This document shows, one piece after another, positions 1-12,029 of a stretch of DNA of 64,000 nt (position 1 is the stretch's first letter; each line of letters opens with the position of its first letter). The notes under the pieces are model-generated. The model was not told where the DNA came from, did no database searches, and saw only the letters and a program-made list of their open reading frames with translations. The stretch is from Ophiura sarsii (taxonomy: Eukaryota > Echinodermata > Ophiuroidea > Amphilepidida > Ophiuridae), in contig CM069458.1 in the NCBI GenBank assembly GCA_035610835.1, positions 32,265,449-32,329,448 of the forward strand, read 5' to 3'. The translations under genes and the position numbers were made by a program.

Positions 1-768
1 GGTACCACTCTCTTTTTTTTAAAGTTTGGAGCAAATCAGCAAATACAAATATCGGTCGTATAGGAAATAAGAAAATCGATTCAAGGACATATTAGCCGAT
101 TGGCTTCTTATTTACATAACAATTGGCCTTTGCAAATCATGTTCATTGATAGACTAGCTTCTCCATAGTTCAATTGAACGGAATAGTCAACACAATATAT
201 TTATAGGGTATTCTTTATCGCAGTGAAATTGCAAAAGAAGAAAAAAATATCATTCAACATTCAATAAATATTGCGAACGATATGCAATTCTGTCAATTTC
301 TAAAAATAAAGTGTAAATAACAAACAGAAAAAAGTATAACAATCCTAGGATTCGAACCACTGACCTCATGATTATGAAGCCGGCGCTTTGCCGACTGAGC
401 TAATGAAGACTACACATAGATATTTAAAAAATAAAATACATAAAGTTCAAAATACGAATATCACATGAATCGGGGCAAAAATGCGGGCTAAAATGCTTTA
501 TATTTCGATTGTTGTGCGTTTTTAACATAGGATTATCGCTCAAAAGTTGATTATATGCTGAAGGAGATTGTAATTCTGATTTCATTATAATGCATAACAC
601 TACTTTTCGAAACGATTCTAGACACCTTAGTATTTCGTTCGTACATAAAATGTTGGCCATTACGTTTTTTCGATTGGAATTCGGCGCGGCAAATCTATTG
701 CACCATGGGTATTATTACATGGAAACACGGAGACTCAGATACGTAGGGAGTCATGTGATTTTTGTCCA
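1..768 (-). repeat. Dispersed repeat with tRNA-like segment, left-edge copy
   Basis: Read on the minus strand it matches 30,928-31,498 and then 32,577-32,716 on the plus strand. It runs off the left edge, so full length exceeds 770 bp. It ends at ACGTAGGGAGT (768), where it abuts a LINE fragment. It contains a tRNA-like block at 340-412. The small ORFs in it do not look coding. Confidence 0.8.
340..412 (-). other. tRNA-like pseudogene / SINE head
   Basis: On the minus strand an A-box-like TTAGCTCAGTCGG and B-box-like GGTTCGAATCC are spaced as in a tRNA, with TTCATAA in the anticodon-loop position. The T-stem and anticodon stem do not pair well, so this is a tRNA-derived relic, not a functional tRNA. 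The same block recurs at 31,255-31,325 within the same dispersed repeat. Confidence 0.6.
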
Positions 769-1267
769 GGACAAACACTTGAGATGTACACGCCCCTTTA
801 ATACTCAAATAATCGGTAAGAGAGGATTTGGATTTAACATCTTCTTCCCATTCAATGTTAGATATATTATTGATCGCGCGTTTAACTGAATTGGCCCAAT
901 GAGGATTCAATGGAGCTCTACCAGACTTCGCTGAATCAATGATGTCAAGTAGGTCACACTTGTGCAAAATATTATGAATACAATACAAGAATTTGTATCG
1001 AAGTTTAATTGGCTCAATATCCAAACTTAGCATTGTGTTAATAAGTAATTTTGGCCAGCGATGTTGCTCCATGTCAATGATACGTGCGAAATATTTTGCT
1101 CTAAAGCCATCTTGAACTGTGGAAATAGATAATAAGAATAGAAACTTACACAAATTCAACGGCTCCGTGATTTCCAGTAGCTGTCCACGTCGCATACGTA
1201 AATGATTGTCCAGGATTTGAAGTATGACCCCACGTGTTCTGCAAAATTGACAACATTTATTACACAT
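769..1267 (-). pseudogene. Non-LTR retrotransposon ORF2 C-terminal fragment
   Basis: An open minus-strand frame of about 165 residues (the ORF then runs into the neighbouring repeat). It resembles the region after the reverse transcriptase of invertebrate non-LTR elements: a helical block with KFLFLLSIS, then W-rich NPHWANSVKRAINN, then W-x(7)-KSSLTDYLSIK. The catalytic domains are missing. The 3' end is cut by the dispersed repeat at 768. Family assignment is from architecture only and a host-gene origin is not excluded. Confidence 0.5.
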
Positions 1268-1484
1268 GAAACGTTTGATATTCGAATGTCTATATTATGC
1301 TGTATGTCACGGCTGTTTGACAGTCCGTTTTATCATGACGTCATCTTAACATTTTCGGTAGTTTGATTATCCACGCCAATCCAGTTAGTGCATGTACGGT
1401 ACGCCGTCCTATTATAGCCCAACGTGCGTCCTGTACAGCGTATCAAATTTAATAATCTTTTTTTCAATTTGCTTATCTCTCATT

Positions 1485-2252
1485 CAAAATCGGGTACAAG
1501 GAAGTTCTCGTGATTCAAACACTAAATATAACAAAATCTTATCCATAATATAGTTCCACTTTCGTAATGGGGCATCCAACATTTGGGTTGTATGTAACAT
1601 TATTATTATTATTATGTCATCATTTTCAAGTTTGAAAGGAACTATCATTGTCAAAGCGCGGACAGGTAACATTGAACAATCCCATTTTTGTTTCTCTCCT
1701 CGTGAACTACGGGAACAGGGAATTTCTCATTATTCAGACACTATATAAAAATATTGTACATCATATTCTTGCATTTTCATAATGCGGCATGCAAAATTTG
1801 GTTTGTATGTTAACATTATATTATGTCATCGTTTAAACAATCATTTTCATAGCGCGGCCGCCGCCATTACACATAGAGCGTGTATTTTTCAATGAGAGTC
1901 ACCGAACAACACAATTTTTACTTAATTTTACTCTTATTGAAAATCTGGGTACATGTTATGCTATTTAACATGGTTAGGTCTAGTCCGGCAGGGAAAACTG
2001 CGTATTTCTTTGCGAATTCAATGCGAACGACATTTTTGGCATTAAATTGATTGCGGTTTGACCGGTTAATGACATTGATTTTACACATAGCTCAAAATGT
2101 GAAATATTATCCAAAAAAGGCAAATCTGGGCACATGTTATGCTATTTAGACTAAGCAGACCTAGTCCGGTAGGGAAAACATATTTCCTTGAGAATTCAAT
2201 GCGCACGACATTTGTGGCGTTAAATTGATTGCGGTTTTGACCGGTTAATTTT
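1485..2252. repeat. Two pairs of diverged direct repeats
   Basis: Unit pair one is about 1,490-1,640 and 1,700-1,840 (shared TTCACACTA-like and TTGTATGT(T)AACATTAT segments). Unit pair two is about 1,940-2,070 and 2,122-2,252 (shared ACATGTTATGCTATTTA, CTAGTCCGG, TTAAATTGATTGCGG). No gene is visible from 1,268 to 2,319. Confidence 0.7.
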
Positions 2253-3130
2253 TACAAAACAACCCAGTGTTTGGTGCAAGCTAGGCCATTCCCATGTACA
2301 GGTTATTAATACTGGATCAATCTAAGGAAGTACTGCGTAACAAGTCTGAAAGACTTATCCCTTAGAATGACTTATCCCTTTGACTTGTCCTTGTGGCCCA
2401 TGGTACTATTTTCCAATACCGAACGGACATATACCTATGAAATTTTAACTGATACCAATATAAAAATGCCCATGTCTGAAAGAATCAAACGGAACCCATC
2501 GGAGAAATAGGCCATCGGCTTATATTGATCTACTTATCAAGCCATTATGTTAAAGAGTCGTAAACTTGGATATTAAGTAGCGCCACTTGAAATATCACAA
2601 TGGGTGTCAGCAGTCGATACGGACCAATTGATGAACCCTAATAAAGTTTTTTTGACCAGTACGCGATGTTTGGACGCTTGGTGTAGTGAAATATCATACC
2701 AAGCTGGCTAGGCTATTTCGTTTTTCAAGTGCTTTATCAGTGACTATGTTAGATAATTAGTCTAAACAATAAAAAAAGAATTTCTTGTTTTTGTTTTCTG
2801 GTTTCCCCAAGTGATAAAGTTCTCCTCCTCTATTACTGTAAAACCGTCAGTTATTTTTCATTTTGTTAGCCTATCAAGACAGAACACGCTCCCGTGAACT
2901 AGTAAATGTCAAACATAATTATTGCATTTCATTCGGATATTTAAAGAATAGACGAGATAAACTTTATAATTTTGACTTGGTATCCTTTTTATTATTGCGT
3001 ACGCTACTAAATTATATACATGAACAACCACGTTGAAATCACTTGATTTCGCAAACAGTTAATAATAATAATAAAGGTTTTCCCGGCGAATTTCACACTA
3101 TACATGTTCAATTAAATAACGATTGCGTAT
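2253..3130. other. No gene seen
   Basis: AT-rich non-coding sequence. The only recognisable item is about 65 bp at 2,325-2,390 that recurs inverted at 8,940-9,005 (shared AACAAGTCTGAAAGACTTAT). Confidence 0.6.
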
Positions 3131-3368
3131 AACTTTCCACGCGGCAATTAGTTTTACCATTACAAAACAAATCTTTAAGAAATTTTCACAACTTTTAAAG
3201 TCTATCTTAAGAATTACTGAACCAATACTAGGCAAGTGTGTACAACTTGTAATGCACTTCTCATAATGATTCCGATATGGTGACCGTGACATTAAATAAT
3301 GTTGACATTTTAACATTTTGTGAAGTTTAGTAGGTCTGCAGACAGACGGCTACCGCGTGGAAAGTGTT
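3131..3368. mobile_element. MITE with CTTTCCACGCGG terminal inverted repeats
   Basis: Bounded by AACTTTCCACGCGGC at 3,131 and its inverse ACCGCGTGGAAAGTGTT ending at 3,368; about 235 bp. Related copies are at 22,869 (partial), 33,713-33,936 (full) and 38,364 (partial). No coding capacity. Confidence 0.75.
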
Positions 3369-3869
3369 CAGATTATTTTGAAATAAACAAAGTTATTCTC
3401 TCGTCTGTTCATCCGGGCTGTTATTCTAACGTTGGTACCTTCAAAAATATTAATGATTTTTTAAATTTAAATCAATTAAAATGGTATAAAATGTTAGTCA
3501 CACATATATAATTGCGCAAATACGTTTTCTTTGTGCAGACCTCTCCTATACTTATATGATTTTCTTTGTAATCAGGATATTATGTTTTATGAGAGGAATC
3601 GTCCAAAAAGATATAGGCCTACAATCATTTTGACTGAATAAAAAATTCTGACCTTTAGTGGAACTTCGGAACAAAATCTAGAGGACACTTTTGGAATTAA
3701 TGAACAAGAACAAATAATTGTAACTCATCTCCGACAATAAAAATGAAAAAAATTTCCCCTTCTATTTTCGGCATATAACAGTGGAAAATGATATAAATGT
3801 TAACCTAGAAACATTAAAGTGATGACTGACATTCCCAAAATGTGTAAAATCTGATTCTGACATGATATT

Positions 3870-4560
3870 TAAAACAAAGTTTAATAACATTTTACACGAT
3901 ACGGATTTGTCAGAGTTTAGCCAAAGTTAATCATTCAAATTACTCTGAAACATAGGCCTAGTTGGAAGCGGGTTTTACCGTAAACGTTTGCATGTCACTT
4001 TTTCTTTTTCTTGTACCTACATTTGTTATAAATATCAGATCGGAATAAGATTATACATTTTCGGGAGGTCAGTCATTACTTTTTAAATTGCTAATGTTTA
4101 TACTTTATATGATTTTCAAGTCTGTTATATGCCGAAAATAACGCAACAAAATAACCTCTTTCTTAAAACTTAAAGCTTTGTCCTCACTTTTTTCAAGATA
4201 TCATTCTTTTTCTTCGTGTTTCCAAACAGAGAAATTTCTTTATATACATGAGATTTAGATGAAAAATAGGATTTTGACAAACATTTAAGCGATACGGCTT
4301 ATTCAGAGTTTACCCAAATGTAATCCAAATTACGCTGAAACTTAGCCAAATTATGTGCGCGTGTTGGAAGCGGCTTTTTAACCTACATTATCATGATTAT
4401 TGAATGTCCTTAAACTCTTTTTCTTTCTTGTACCTTTGTTGCAATTTCAGGTCAGAATAAGATTCTACACATTTTGGGGAGGTCGGTCATGTTTACAATT
4501 TATATGATTTTTCAAGCCTATTAATTATATGCCAAAATAGCACTAAAATAACTTTTTCTC
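3870..4560. repeat. Diverged direct repeat, about 400-bp period
   Basis: About 3,880-4,160 and 4,280-4,550 share ordered blocks: CGATACGG...CAGAGTTTA, TTGGAAGCGG, TTTTTCTTTCTTGTACCT, AATAAGATT-TACA and GGGAGGTC-GTCAT. The intervals 3,369-3,870 and 4,561-4,740 hold nothing else recognisable. Confidence 0.65.
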
Positions 4561-4739
4561 AAAACTTAATGTTTGTCCTATATTGTTTACAAAGATATAG
4601 TGAGGCAAGATATCATTTTGTTAAAGTATATAAAATTACCGGGGAAATTCTAACCAATTTCAAATTTTAAATACCACTTTCATTTGTATAGTCAGACTGT
4701 ATCAATATTAGGATCACCCACTTGTCAAGAAGTAAATAT

Positions 4740-7700
4740 ACAAGATACATATCTTATCTCATGTCTGAATAAATAGAGGTCAAAGTTCAAAAAATTAAGC
4801 GTAATTTGTATCCATTTTTTGCTAAACTTTGAAAAACGACTTATTTAAACAAATGTTTTTCTAAGGGTTCCTTTCAATCAATGTCCATGTCCTTTAAATA
4901 TAATAGAGAACACAAAATGCGAATTGATAAACAACAAGAATGACAATGATATATTATCCCATCTTTGTATAAATAGAGGTCAAAGTTCAAAATAAATTAA
5001 AGATTGTATTTTTTGCTATTTTCGGCATATAATACGATTGAAAAAACATATAAATTAAAACATTAGAAACATAAAAAGGTAATGAACGACATCCATAGAG
5101 TATGCAGACTCTTATTCGGACCCGATATTTACCATAGCAGTGCAAGAAAAAAGAAAAATCTAGTGACATTCAACATTTCATGTTAAACCCAAATAACACG
5201 CCCCACGCGCGAGGATTATTTAACATGTTTAAAGCGTATAATTTGTATCCATTTTTTGCAAAACTTTGAAAAAAAACCTTATTTTTAAAAATGTTTTTCT
5301 AAAGGTTCACTTCCATCAATGTCCGTGTCCTTTGGATATAATTGTAAACACTAAATGCGAATTCATGAACAACAAGAATGACAATGATATCTTATCTCAT
5401 CTCTGAATAAATAGAGGTCAAAGTTCAAAAAATTAAGCGTAATTTGTATCCATTTTTTGCTAAACTTTGAAAAACGACTTATTTATAAAAAAAAATTCTA
5501 AGGGTTCCTTTCAATCAACGTCCATGTCCTTTAAATATAATGGAGAAACACAAAATGTAAATTGATAGACAACAAGAATGACAATGATATTTTATCTCAT
5601 CTTTGTATAAATAGAGGTCAAAGTTTAAAAAGTTTTAAAAAATTGTATTTTTTGCTATTTTCGGCATATAATACGATTGAAAAAACATATAAATTAAAAC
5701 ATTAGAAACAAAAAAAGGTAATGAACGACATCCCTAGAGTATGCACACTCTTACTCGGACCCGTTATTTACCATAGCAGTACAAGAAAAAAGAAAAATCT
5801 AGTGACATTCAACATTTCATGTTAATCCAAAATAACACGCCTTACGCGCGTGGATTATTTGAGGCGTAATTTGTATCAATTTTTTGCAAAACTTTGAAAA
5901 AAAACCCTTATTTTTAAAAATGTTTTTCTAAGGGTTCCCTTCCATCAATGTCCGTGTCCTTTGAATATAATTGAGAACACCAAATGCGAATTCATGAACA
6001 TCAAGATTGACAATGATATCTTATCTCATCTCTGAATAAATAGAGGTCAAAGTTCAAAAAATTAAGCGTAATTTGTATCAATTTTGTGCTAAACTTTGAA
6101 AAACGACTTATTTATAAAAATGTTTTTCTAAGAGTTCGTTTCAATTAATTTCCATGTCCTTTGACTACAATCGAGAACACAAAATGCGAATTCATGAACA
6201 ACAAGAATGACAATGATATCTAATCTCATCTCTGAATAAATAGAGGTCAAAGTTCTAAAAATTAAGCGTAATTTGTATCCATTTTTTGCTAAACTTTGAA
6301 AAACGACTTATTTATAAAAATGTTTTTCTAAGGGTTCCTTTCAATCAACGTCCATGTCCTTTGAATATAATGGAGAACACAAAATGCGAATTGATGGACA
6401 ACAAGAATGACAATGATATCTTATCTCATCTTTGTATAAATAAAGGTCAAAATTCAAAAAGTTTAAAAAAATTGTATTTTTTGCTATTTTCGGCATATAA
6501 TACGATTGAAAAAACATATAAATTAAAACATTAGAAACAAAAAAAGGTAATGAACGACATCCCTAGAGTATGCAGACTCTTATTCGGACCCGTTATTTAC
6601 CATAGCAGTACAAGAAAAAAGAAAAATCTAGTGACATTCAACATTTCATGTTAATCCAAAATAACACGCCTTACGCGCGTGGATTATTTGAGGCGTAATT
6701 TGTATCCATTTTTTGCAAAACTTTGAAAAAAAACCTTTATTTTTAAAAATGTTTTTCTAAGGGTTCCTTCCATCAATGTCCGTGTCCTTTGGATATAATT
6801 GAGAACACTAAATGCGAATTCATGAACAACAAGAATGACAATGATATCTTATCTCATCTCTGAATAAATAGAGGTCAAAGTTCAAAAAATTAAGCGTAAT
6901 TTGTATCAATTTTTTGCTAAACTTTGAAAAACGACTTATTTATAAAAATGTTTTTCTAAGAGTTCATTTCAATTAATGTCCATGTCCTTTGACTACAATC
7001 GAGACCACAAAATGCGAATTCATGAACAACAAGAATGACAATGATATCTTATCTCATCTCTGAATAAATAGAGGTCAAAGTTCAAAAAATTAAGCGTAAT
7101 TTGTATCCATTTTTTGCTAAACTTTGAAAAACGACTTATTTATAAAAATGTTTTTCTAAGGGTTCATTTCAATTAATTTCAATGTCCTTTGACTACAATC
7201 GAGAACACAAAATGCGAATTCATGAACAACAAGAATGACAATGATATCTTATCTCATCTCTGTATGAATAAAGGTCAAAGTTCAAAAAGTTTAAAAAAAT
7301 TGTATTTTTTGCTATTTTCGGCATATAGGCCTAATACGATTGAAAAAACATATAAATTAAAACATTAGAAAGAAGAAAAAAAAAGGTAATGAACGACATC
7401 CCTAGAGTATGCAGACTCTTATTCGGACCCGTTATTTACCATAGCAGTACAAGAAAAAAGAAAAATCTAGTGACATTCAACATTTCATGTTAATCCACAA
7501 TAACACGCCTTACGCGCGTGGATTATTTGAGGCGTAATTTGTATCCATTTTTTGCAAAACTTTGAAAAAAAACCTTTATTTTTAAAAATGTTTTTCTAAG
7601 GGTTAAGGGTTCCCTTCCATCAATTTCCGTGTCCTTTGGATATAATTGAGAACACTAAATGCGAATTCATGAACAACAAGAATGACAATGATATCTTATC

Positions 7701-8275
7701 TCATCTCTGAATAAATAGAGGTCAAAGTTCAAAAAATTAAGCGTAATTTGTATCAATTTTTTGCTAAACTTTGAAAAACTACTTATTTATAAAAAAATCT
7801 AAGGGTTCATTTCAATTAATTTCCATGTCCTTTGACTACAATCGAGAACACAAAATGCGAATTCATGAACAACAAGAATGACAATGATATCTTATCTCAT
7901 CTCTGAATAAATAGAGGTCAAAATTCAAAAAATTAAGCGTAATTTGTATCAATTTTTTGCTAAACTTTGAAAAACGACTTATTTATAAAAAAAATCTAAG
8001 GGTTCATTTCAATTAATTTCCATGTCCTTTGACTACAATCGAGAACACAAAATGCGAATTCATGAACAACAAGAATGACAATGATATCTTATCTCATCTC
8101 TGTATAAATAAAGGTCAAAGTTTTAAAAATTAAAAAAATGCATTTTTTGCTATTTTCGGCGTATAATTCGATTGAAAAAACACATTAATTTTAACATTAG
8201 AAACATAAAAAAGTAATGACCGACATCCCTATAGTATGTAGCCTCTTATTCCGACCTATTATTTACCATAACAGT
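4740..8275 (+). repeat. Higher-order satellite array
   Basis: A basic unit near 200 bp carries AATGCGAATTCATGAACAAC, ACAATGATATCTTATCTCAT and AAATAGAGGTCAAAGTTC; instances start near 4,918, 5,354, 5,556, 5,983, 6,184, 6,383, 6,810, 7,013, 7,213, 7,660, 7,854 and 8,050. A divergent sub-unit with TTTTTTGCTATTTTCGGC recurs at about 5,003, 5,642, 6,471, 7,299 and 8,138, giving a higher-order period of about 830 bp (first interval about 640). ORFs here are chance translations of repeat units. Confidence 0.92.
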
Positions 8276-9005
8276 ACAAGAAATTGAAATTTCACGTTAA
8301 ACCGAATTAACACGCACCATTATGTGGCTCTTATTTGAAAATGATCTATCTCAATAAAATAATATAGGCCTACTGTGAAACGTAGGGGAGAAATATATTG
8401 TGTCCTAATTAACTTTATTAGACATAATTATTAACATTAATAATATTTAGTCCCATCCAGGGGAAAACCAACACAATAATAGGCCTAAACTAAAATTACA
8501 CCCGGGCCGCGCGTTGTTTTAAATGATGATAACTCGAATTTGGTTGCGTTCAGGCGTCGTCCGTTGGCTGATGTTATCTAGAGGAAATAGTTAAACAACA
8601 AAAGATGTTTGTGTTCTTTTGGTGTCAATACGAATCATCTGTGTACACGGCACGTGATTGTACGTGTGAACTCACCAATTTAAATGGTCAACTGCACTCC
8701 ATTGATAACCAGACAAGTTAATCGTTTTACGAGGCATACGAAACTCGCGTCGCCAAGAGTGGCCTTTCAATAGGGCTAAAATCGATTGATCAATATATAT
8801 ACATCAAGTGCCACTTAATTGGCTCAATCGGGTAGGGTAGATTTCTCGAACGGACAAGTATAGAACAAGTTTTGATATTCATAGATTGCTTTACTGGTGG
8901 GGAAGGTATAACTTATAAGTTTTCGTAAGTAAACGGACATGCCTTTCGAACAAGGGATAAGTCATTCTAAAGGATAAGTCTTTCAGACTTGTTGCGCAGT
9001 GCTTC
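8276..9005. other. No gene seen
   Basis: Non-coding. It holds two TAGGCCTA octamers (8,365 and 8,480) and, at 8,940-9,005, the inverted partner of 2,325-2,390. Confidence 0.6.
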
Positions 9006-9890
9006 CTTATGTATTATATAATATGGACTATTTATACCTTCATACCCAGATAGCAAGACTACGTTTGGCAAACGTTCACAATGAGATTGGATCAAGACTA
9101 TTCTTTTCTCATGTCTGAAGGCTGACAGCAAAATTGTTAACTTTATTTGTTGGGAGTGGCTGTTTTTAATAATAATTCAACCAGCATGCTTATTTATACA
9201 GGCTTTTTAAGCCTGGCCCGAGCAATTTGCTTGAGTCTGGTCCCTTCAGGACCCAAGCGTGTGTCTATACGGACCGACCGTGTAAACAAACAAACAAACA
9301 AACAAACAGTAATAACACCATTGATAAGAGATGTCAGATATCATGTATAAGCCTATAGTTTAATAACATGTTAACATAAATTACAGATTCACTACTGAAC
9401 GGGAATAGTGTATGTAGCTCTGCTGCATCGCCTAGAATTCCCATTACAAGTTACCGGTTCACTACCGGGAGGAAGTGATGTATGTAGCTCTGCTGCATCG
9501 CCCAGAATTCACATTATTTTGCCTACCGCGTGTTGCTATACAAAAATGCTCAATATATAATAAAAACTTGACACAAATATAATACCCAACATATGGCTAT
9601 ATTTGATAAATTAAGCAACAGTTGCTATACAAAAATGCTCAATATATAATGAAAACAATTCACAAATTAAGCAACAGTCACAAAATGCCCAACAAATGGT
9701 TAATTAATAATACCCAACTGTTGTGTAATTAAAATTGTGCAACTGCTGAGTAACTGGAATTGTTCAACTGTTGGTGAAAACATGTTATCCAACGGTGTTG
9801 GGTAAATTTTACGCAACTGTTAAGCGGTTGCATACTTCAACAACGTTGTGTAAAATGTTGAGTAAATATTTAAGCAACCTTTTTGCAGTG
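9006..9890 (-). mobile_element. CACTGCAAAAA-TIR DNA element, copy A (truncated)
   Basis: Minus-orientation copy of the family also at 16,899-18,296 and 25,535-27,826. Its terminal repeat (read inverted) ends CTTTTTGCAGTG at 9,890 followed by TA. Inside are the paired GATGCAGCAGAGCTACATAC blocks and repeated CAACAGTTG-like motifs. The other end is missing near 9,006. About 230 bp (9,079-9,306) is a separate insertion. No transposase is visible. Confidence 0.75.
9079..9306 (+). mobile_element. Dispersed repeat with AAAC tail, inserted in copy A
   Basis: Starts ATGAGATTGGATCAAGAC and ends in (AAAC)n. Comparison with copy B at about 17,470 shows this block is extra sequence, so it is an insertion. 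A related sequence lies at 24,711-24,870. A SINE or short LINE tail is likely; the family is unknown. Confidence 0.6.
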
Positions 9891-10254
9891 TAGTTAAGGG
9901 GGCAGTTGTGTTTGTCCTGAAATTTTGCAATTTGGTGTTTCCTCGTCTCCTCGTCTAGAACTGCCTTTGCGAGATTTTACAATAGAAACATGTTTGTTTG
10001 GTGCTTAGGTCATGCCCTTTATTACTTTATTGTCCAAGGGGCCTCACATTTCCATAAACTCAAAATGGATATATAGAGAGAGGTTTATCTATAAAGTAAT
10101 TAGTCATCGACAAATAAAATAGAATATCTTGTCGGGAAAAATATCGTTTATTGTTTAACATACAACTATTTCACGTTTGCTCTCGAATATTAATATCCAC
10201 CATATCTCTATCTTCATACAGAGATCTTCAATGTGTACTTAAACGACAAGTAGT
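9891..10254. other. No gene seen
   Basis: Non-coding AT-rich sequence between TIR copy A and the 10.25-kb ORF pair; no motif recognised. Confidence 0.5.
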
Positions 10255-10757
10255 TTAAATCCAACGAGACATCACAGAGTGCAGCACAAAGGGCACAGAC
10301 AATGAGCTTCCGGTTGTCAATGGGCTTATCATATCGGCCATCTTGTTAGGATCGTTAATTACGAACGACTTGCAGGACCCCGTCATTGTGTCCTTCTCAC
10401 CCTTCGAGGTATATTCGGTTGATGTAATTGTTGGTGTTTCGTTCTTAGCATTACGTATTTTAAATGTTTTGTCACGATAGTCAGTATTTACCATCCGTTT
10501 AGGCAACGAAAAAAACATGTTCTACGGCCCCTTCTGGCCTTTTTAATCGAATTTTTAAAAAAAAACATTTTAGGATTTTTGAATGAAGAAAAAGGCCGAC
10601 AGATCAAACTTACCTTTTTCGTGTCCTTATTACGCGATTTTAAACGAAATACGAACATTAGCCGTTTTAAAGAACCAATGGGCAAGCATGAAACTAAAAT
10701 ACCCGATTGAAAATATCCAATTGCACTCCAAGTGCGAGCCGTAAATAGTTGCACCAC
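10255..10757 (-). CDS. Possible small two-exon gene, function unknown
   Basis: Two minus-strand open frames could join. The first, starting at 10,757, reaches an excellent donor AAAAAG|GTAAGT (intron starting about 10,611) in phase 0. The second reads from a TAG acceptor just before 10,518 in phase 0 to a stop at 10,255 and is rich in polar residues (TPTITSTEYTSKGEKDTMTG). The intron would be only about 90 bp and its pyrimidine tract is poor. No domain is recognised. Base composition is less AT-rich than the surroundings, which is the main reason to list it. It may be an isolated terminal exon or chance. Confidence 0.2.
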
Positions 10758-10944
10758 TCGCTATGTTTTCATTCGTTGTTCACGCAGAACGTGTTCGCCG
10801 ATTTTACTGTGTTATCATGGTTATCAAATTTAAATTATATTGTAAACAATGCATACTTTTCCACGCGCCCATCTATAATACAAACATGCGTGAAGCAGAA
10901 GCAAACAAACAATCGATATAACAAGATTGATGTTCAACGTATGT

Positions 10945-12028
10945 GATGCCATCGTTCCCTGAAGATGTTTTTGATCATGATCGTCAACGTAAGGAGGTTT
11001 ATGATCATGATCGTCAACGCATGTCATGCCATCTTCCTCTAAAGAGGTTTATGATCATGATCGTCAACGCATGTCATGCCATCAATTTCAATTTCAATTC
11101 CAATTTCAGTTTTATTCACCAATAATACATATACAATAATTTTAAGTAAATACATTGGTGGGCTGACCAAAATCAGAGCAGAGCTCGCAAACGTATGCCA
11201 TGCCATCGTCCTCTAAAGATGGTCATGATCATGATCGTCAACGTATGTCATGCCATCGTCCTCTAAAGAGGTTTATGATCATGATCGTCAACGCATGTCA
11301 CACCATCGTCCTCTAAAGATGGTCATGATCATGATCGTCAACGTATGTCACACCATCGTCCTCTAAAGAGGTTTATGATCATGATCGTCAACGCATGTCA
11401 CACCATCGTCCTCTAAAGAGTTTTATGATCATGATCGTCAACGTATGTCACGCCATCGTCCTCTAAAGAGGGATATGATCATGATCGTCAACGCATGTCA
11501 TGCCATCGTCCTCTATGGAGGGTTATGTTCATGATCGTCAACGTATGTCACGCCATCGTCCTCTAAAGATGGGTATGATCATGACCGTCAACGTATGTCA
11601 TGCCATCGTCCTCTCAGGAGTGTTAAGATCTTGATCGACAACCTAATCATGCCGTTGTCCTCTAAAGAGGTTTATGATCATGATCGTATGCCATGCCATC
11701 GTCCTCTTAATAATATGGTCATGATCATGATCGTCAACGTATGTCGTGCCATCGTCCTCTAAAGAAGGATATAATCATGATCGTCAATGAACGTCATGCC
11801 ATCGTCTTCTATGGAGGGTTATGTTCATGGTCGTAAACGTATGTCACGCCATCGTTCTCTAAAGATGGTCATGATCGTCATCGTATGTCATGCCATCGTC
11901 CTCTAAATATGGTCATGATCGTCATCGTATGTCATGCCATCGTCCTATAAAGAGGGTTATGATCATGATCGTCTACGTATGTCATGCCATCGTCCTCTAA
12001 AGAAGATCATGATCGTGGTGGTTGAACA
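10945..12028 (+). repeat. 50-bp minisatellite array (left)
   Basis: About twenty copies of a 50-bp unit; spacing of exactly 50 is easy to see at 11,281, 11,331 and 11,381. Each unit holds the perfect palindrome GATCATGATC and the near-dyad CCTCTAAAGAGG. Units vary by substitutions and a few indels. An unrelated stretch at about 11,083-11,190, starting with CAATTT-like repeats, interrupts the array. Short ORFs across it are simply translations of the repeat. Confidence 0.93.
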
Positions 12029-12029
12029 T

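Noticed and set aside
340..412. Functional tRNA gene
   Set aside because: A and B boxes are visible but the anticodon and T stems do not pair, and the copy at 31,255 is equally degenerate.
4740..8275. CRISPR-like regular repeats
   Set aside because: Units of about 200 bp are tandem without unique spacers, and the sequence is metazoan; it is satellite DNA.
10945..12028. Repeated short ORFs with DHDRQRMSCHRPLK-like peptides
   Set aside because: They are translations of the 50-bp minisatellite in different frames (50 is not a multiple of three) and run on both strands; not coding.
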